In this document: piece by piece, positions 62,136 through 64,000 of the stretch | Numbering within the stretch: the first letter of the stretch is position 1 | Layout: each line of letters starts with the position of its first letter | Source: Desulfurococcaceae archaeon AG1 | Lineage (GTDB): Archaea > Thermoproteota > Thermoprotei_A > Sulfolobales > AG1 | Assembly: GCA_003116855.1 (NCBI GenBank) | Contig: BEWT01000013.1 | Location: 32,607 to 96,606, forward strand | Direction: 5' to 3' | DNA length: 64,000 nt | Position numbers and translations under genes: made by a program | Notes under the pieces: generated by a model | The model's input: only the letters and a program-made list of their open reading frames with translations | What the model was told of the DNA's origin: nothing | The model's database searches: none

Positions 62136-63338
62136 CTATTTTGAGGACGCTATAGCAACCCCGCTACTGAGAAACTTCTCTATCTCGCTGTCTCCATATC
62201 CAAGCTCTCTGAGGATCTCGACTGTATGTTCTCCCAGGAGTGGTGGGGGTCTATAAACCCTGCCAGGCGTTCTGCTCATCTTGAGCGGCGTTCCCAGGGT
62301 CTTGAACCTCCCATACTTTGGATGTTCAAGCTCGATCACCATTTTCCTATGTATCACATGGGGATCGTTAAGGGCTTCACTAACCTTGTTCACTGGGGCT
62401 ACGGGGATTCCTGATTTCTCGAGGATCTCGACCCACTCTCTAGTTGTTCTGGTTTTAAATGTTTTCTCAAGCTCTTCAACAAGCTGTGCTCTGTTTCTAA
62501 CCCTGTCGGGGTTGCTGGCGAATCTCGGGTCTCCCAATAGATCTTCTCTCCCTATTGCTCTAGCGAATACCTGCCAAAGCCTATCATTCCCCACGCCCAC
62601 AACTATATAGCCATCCTTTGTCTCTAGAGCCTGGTATGGTGCTATGCTTGGGTGGGCTGAGCCTAGGCGCTCAGGATCTCTTCCTGTGGCGAGGTAGTTG
62701 AGGGCTTGGTGTGATAGGATTAGGATCTGTGTGTCTAGGAGGGAGAGATCTATATACTGTCCCTCCCCCGTTCTCTCCCTATGATATAGAGCTGCCAGTA
62801 TAGCTACAGCAGCCATGATCCCCGTAGTTATATCGGCTATCGGTACGCCGAACTTTACCGGAGGCCTCCCAGGCTCGCCTGTTATATCCATAAGCCCGCT
62901 CATTGCGAGGGCTATCAAATCATACCCAGGCTTATCCCTATAAGGACCCTCCTGTCCAAAGCCAGATATACTGCAATATATTATTCTCGGGTTTATCTTC
63001 GAGAGCCTCTCATACCCTATACCAAGCCTATCAGCAGTCCCCGGCCTGAAATTCTCAATAACTATATCAACGCTTCTAACCATTCTATCAATGATCTCTA
63101 GGGCTCCTGGCTTTTTAAGATCTATAGCGATGCTTCTCTTATTCCTATTAACACTTATGAAGTAAGCAGACACGCCATTGATATCAGGAGGCATCCAGCT
63201 CCTTGACTCATCACCCTCGGGGGGCTCCACCTTGATCACATCAGCCCCAAGATCTCCTAGCAGCATTGTAGCAAAGGGGCCTGCCATGGCTCTTGTAAAA
63301 TCGAGAACCCTGATGCCCTCTAAAGGAGCATTAATCAC
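62136..63338 (-). CDS. CaiB/BaiF (class III) CoA-transferase
   Basis: The 400-aa protein has the family blocks RVLDFTRAMAGPFATMLLGDLGADVIKVE, SISGFGQEGPYRDKPGYDLIALAMSGLMD, the catalytic aspartate in FGVPIADITTGIMAA, and DLSLLDTQILIL. These enzymes move CoA between carboxylic acids; relatives include formyl-CoA:oxalate, carnitine and succinyl-CoA-linked transferases. Start is GTG 63338. It converges on the importer ATPase gene, so its link with the transport or catabolic system is positional only. Confidence 0.88.
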   Translation of the reverse strand: MINAPLEGIRVLDFTRAMAGPFATMLLGDLGADVIKVEPPEGDESRSWMPPDINGVSAYFISVNRNKRSIAIDLKKPGALEIIDRMVRSVDIVIENFRPGTADRLGIGYERLSKINPRIIYCSISGFGQEGPYRDKPGYDLIALAMSGLMDITGEPGRPPVKFGVPIADITTGIMAAVAILAALYHRERTGEGQYIDLSLLDTQILILSHQALNYLATGRDPERLGSAHPSIAPYQALETKDGYIVVGVGNDRLWQVFARAIGREDLLGDPRFASNPDRVRNRAQLVEELEKTFKTRTTREWVEILEKSGIPVAPVNKVSEALNDPHVIHRKMVIELEHPKYGRFKTLGTPLKMSRTPGRVYRPPPLLGEHTVEILRELGYGDSEIEKFLSSGVAIASSK

Positions 63339-63964
63339 ACTTTTTCCCCATTTATTGAAATAGGTAAAGAATTTAAAACATATAACAGGCTATATGGACT
63401 CCGCCCACGCATTCCAAAGAAACGCTAACCTATACTCCTTAGGTAGGCCTACGGAACCTATCGCTCCTAAATACTTAATACTATATGATTATTCTTTAAC
63501 TCTCTTACGCCTGAGGAACTTTCACTTTAACTACAAGGATCTTTCTAACCTATGGGTTCTCGTTTTCTGCTAGCCCAATAACATAGAGCTCCCATCTACT
63601 GAGAGATCATTCTCTAGATGATGTGAAACATCGTTTTTATAGCTATCCAGGGCTGGCATTAAAATTAATAACTAAAACCCATATCATACCCAATAAATCA
63701 ATCTATGTATCGATAGCCCTTGTCACAACACATATTAGAGGATATCACCTGCGTGTGTTGCTGTGGAAGAGCCTATTAGGTGCTTCCTGCTAACTATAGC
63801 CTTAAAGTAAAAGTATTTTTATTCTGTTGGTAAAAGTGTTGTTGCTTAATATACATATTTTCTAACATGTAAGCACATGCAACTATATAGCTTTGTATAC
63901 ACATGTAAACAGATATATATACCTCGAATCACATTATATATAGGAGGGGTTGGTCACACGTTCT
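63339..63964. other. A/T-rich interval at the window end
   Basis: About 630 bp with no gene I can support. Short repeats of ACATGTAA occur near 63867-63874 and 63901-63908, and a TATTATATATAGGAGGGG element at 63932-63949 looks like a promoter plus ribosome-binding site for a gene running off the window. Nothing else is recognisable. Confidence 0.4.
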
Positions 63965-64000
63965 ATGTATTTTTCGACCCTATATTCCATGTATGGGGGG
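63965..64000 (+). CDS. possible N-terminus of a gene leaving the window
   Basis: From ATG 63965 the frame is open to the end (MYFSTLYSMYGG). The TATA-like run centred near 63937 lies about 28 nt upstream, the spacing of a leaderless transcript; TTG 63950 in the same frame is an alternative. Twelve codons are far too few to judge, so this is a pointer rather than a call. Confidence 0.2.
   Translation, partial: MYFSTLYSMYGG

Overview
The window reads as a chromosome segment of a hyperthermophilic crenarchaeote (Thermoproteota, Desulfurococcales-like at a guess; species not identifiable by eye). The evidence is a PolB1-type replicative polymerase, two divergent PCNA paralogues, an archaeal primase small subunit, ATCase with a zinc regulatory subunit, archaeal SecY, FAU-1, UPF0147, DUF2067 and archaeal Trm10. 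Start codons are often TTG or GTG, A/T-rich TATA boxes lie about 26-30 nt before start codons (leaderless transcripts), AGA/AGG and ATA codons are heavily used, and the single tRNA gene does not encode CCA.

Layout. 0-10 kb: truncated SerA-like dehydrogenase, an unknown protein, TrmO, enoyl-CoA hydratase, DUF998 and CPBP membrane proteins, an S9 peptidase, a site-2 protease, FAU-1, UPF0147 and a GNAT acetyltransferase. 10.7-17.6 kb: DegT-type aminotransferase, then the UMP pathway as two convergent arms, pyrB-pyrI-pyrC (+) against pyrF-pyrE-pyrKD (-), with a fused PyrK-PyrD. 17.9-24.3 kb: methylmalonate-semialdehyde dehydrogenase, GH57 glycosidase, hexulose-6-phosphate synthase, thioesterase, Trm10 and a DtxR regulator. 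24.3-31.1 kb: an orphan LivG/LivF ATPase pair, DUF2067, a ferritin-like/VIT1 iron transporter, SecY, a 46-aa YHS protein, a decayed Lrp/AsnC gene and an intact one.

31.6-40.9 kb is a replication neighbourhood: priS-PCNA (-) and polB1-PCNA (+), separated by a PfpI-like protein, two unknown small proteins and a non-coding stretch with GC-rich hairpins; a regulator and tRNA-Ala(CGC) close it. 41.5-45.3 kb holds a creatininase-family amidohydrolase, an RNA m5C methyltransferase, an AbrB-PhoU regulator and a long AT-rich gap.

45.3-63.3 kb looks like a catabolic island: carbamate kinase faces an operon of molybdenum hydroxylase (L-M-S subunits) followed by DUF1116 and DUF2877 proteins, the counterparts of E. 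coli YlbE/AllG and YlbF/AllH. Next come a ferric-type ABC importer, a BMP-type (nucleoside/nucleobase class) ABC importer and a class III CoA-transferase. I infer uptake and oxidation of an N-heterocycle or ureide, with carbamoyl phosphate cashed in for ATP by carbamate kinase. No FdrA/AllF gene is seen. This is the best candidate here for an undescribed system.

Intergenic DNA is unusually roomy in places. It contains a three-copy degenerate repeat family, several isolated inverted repeats with 8-13 bp arms, and a perfect 16-bp palindrome just before the polB1 start codon.
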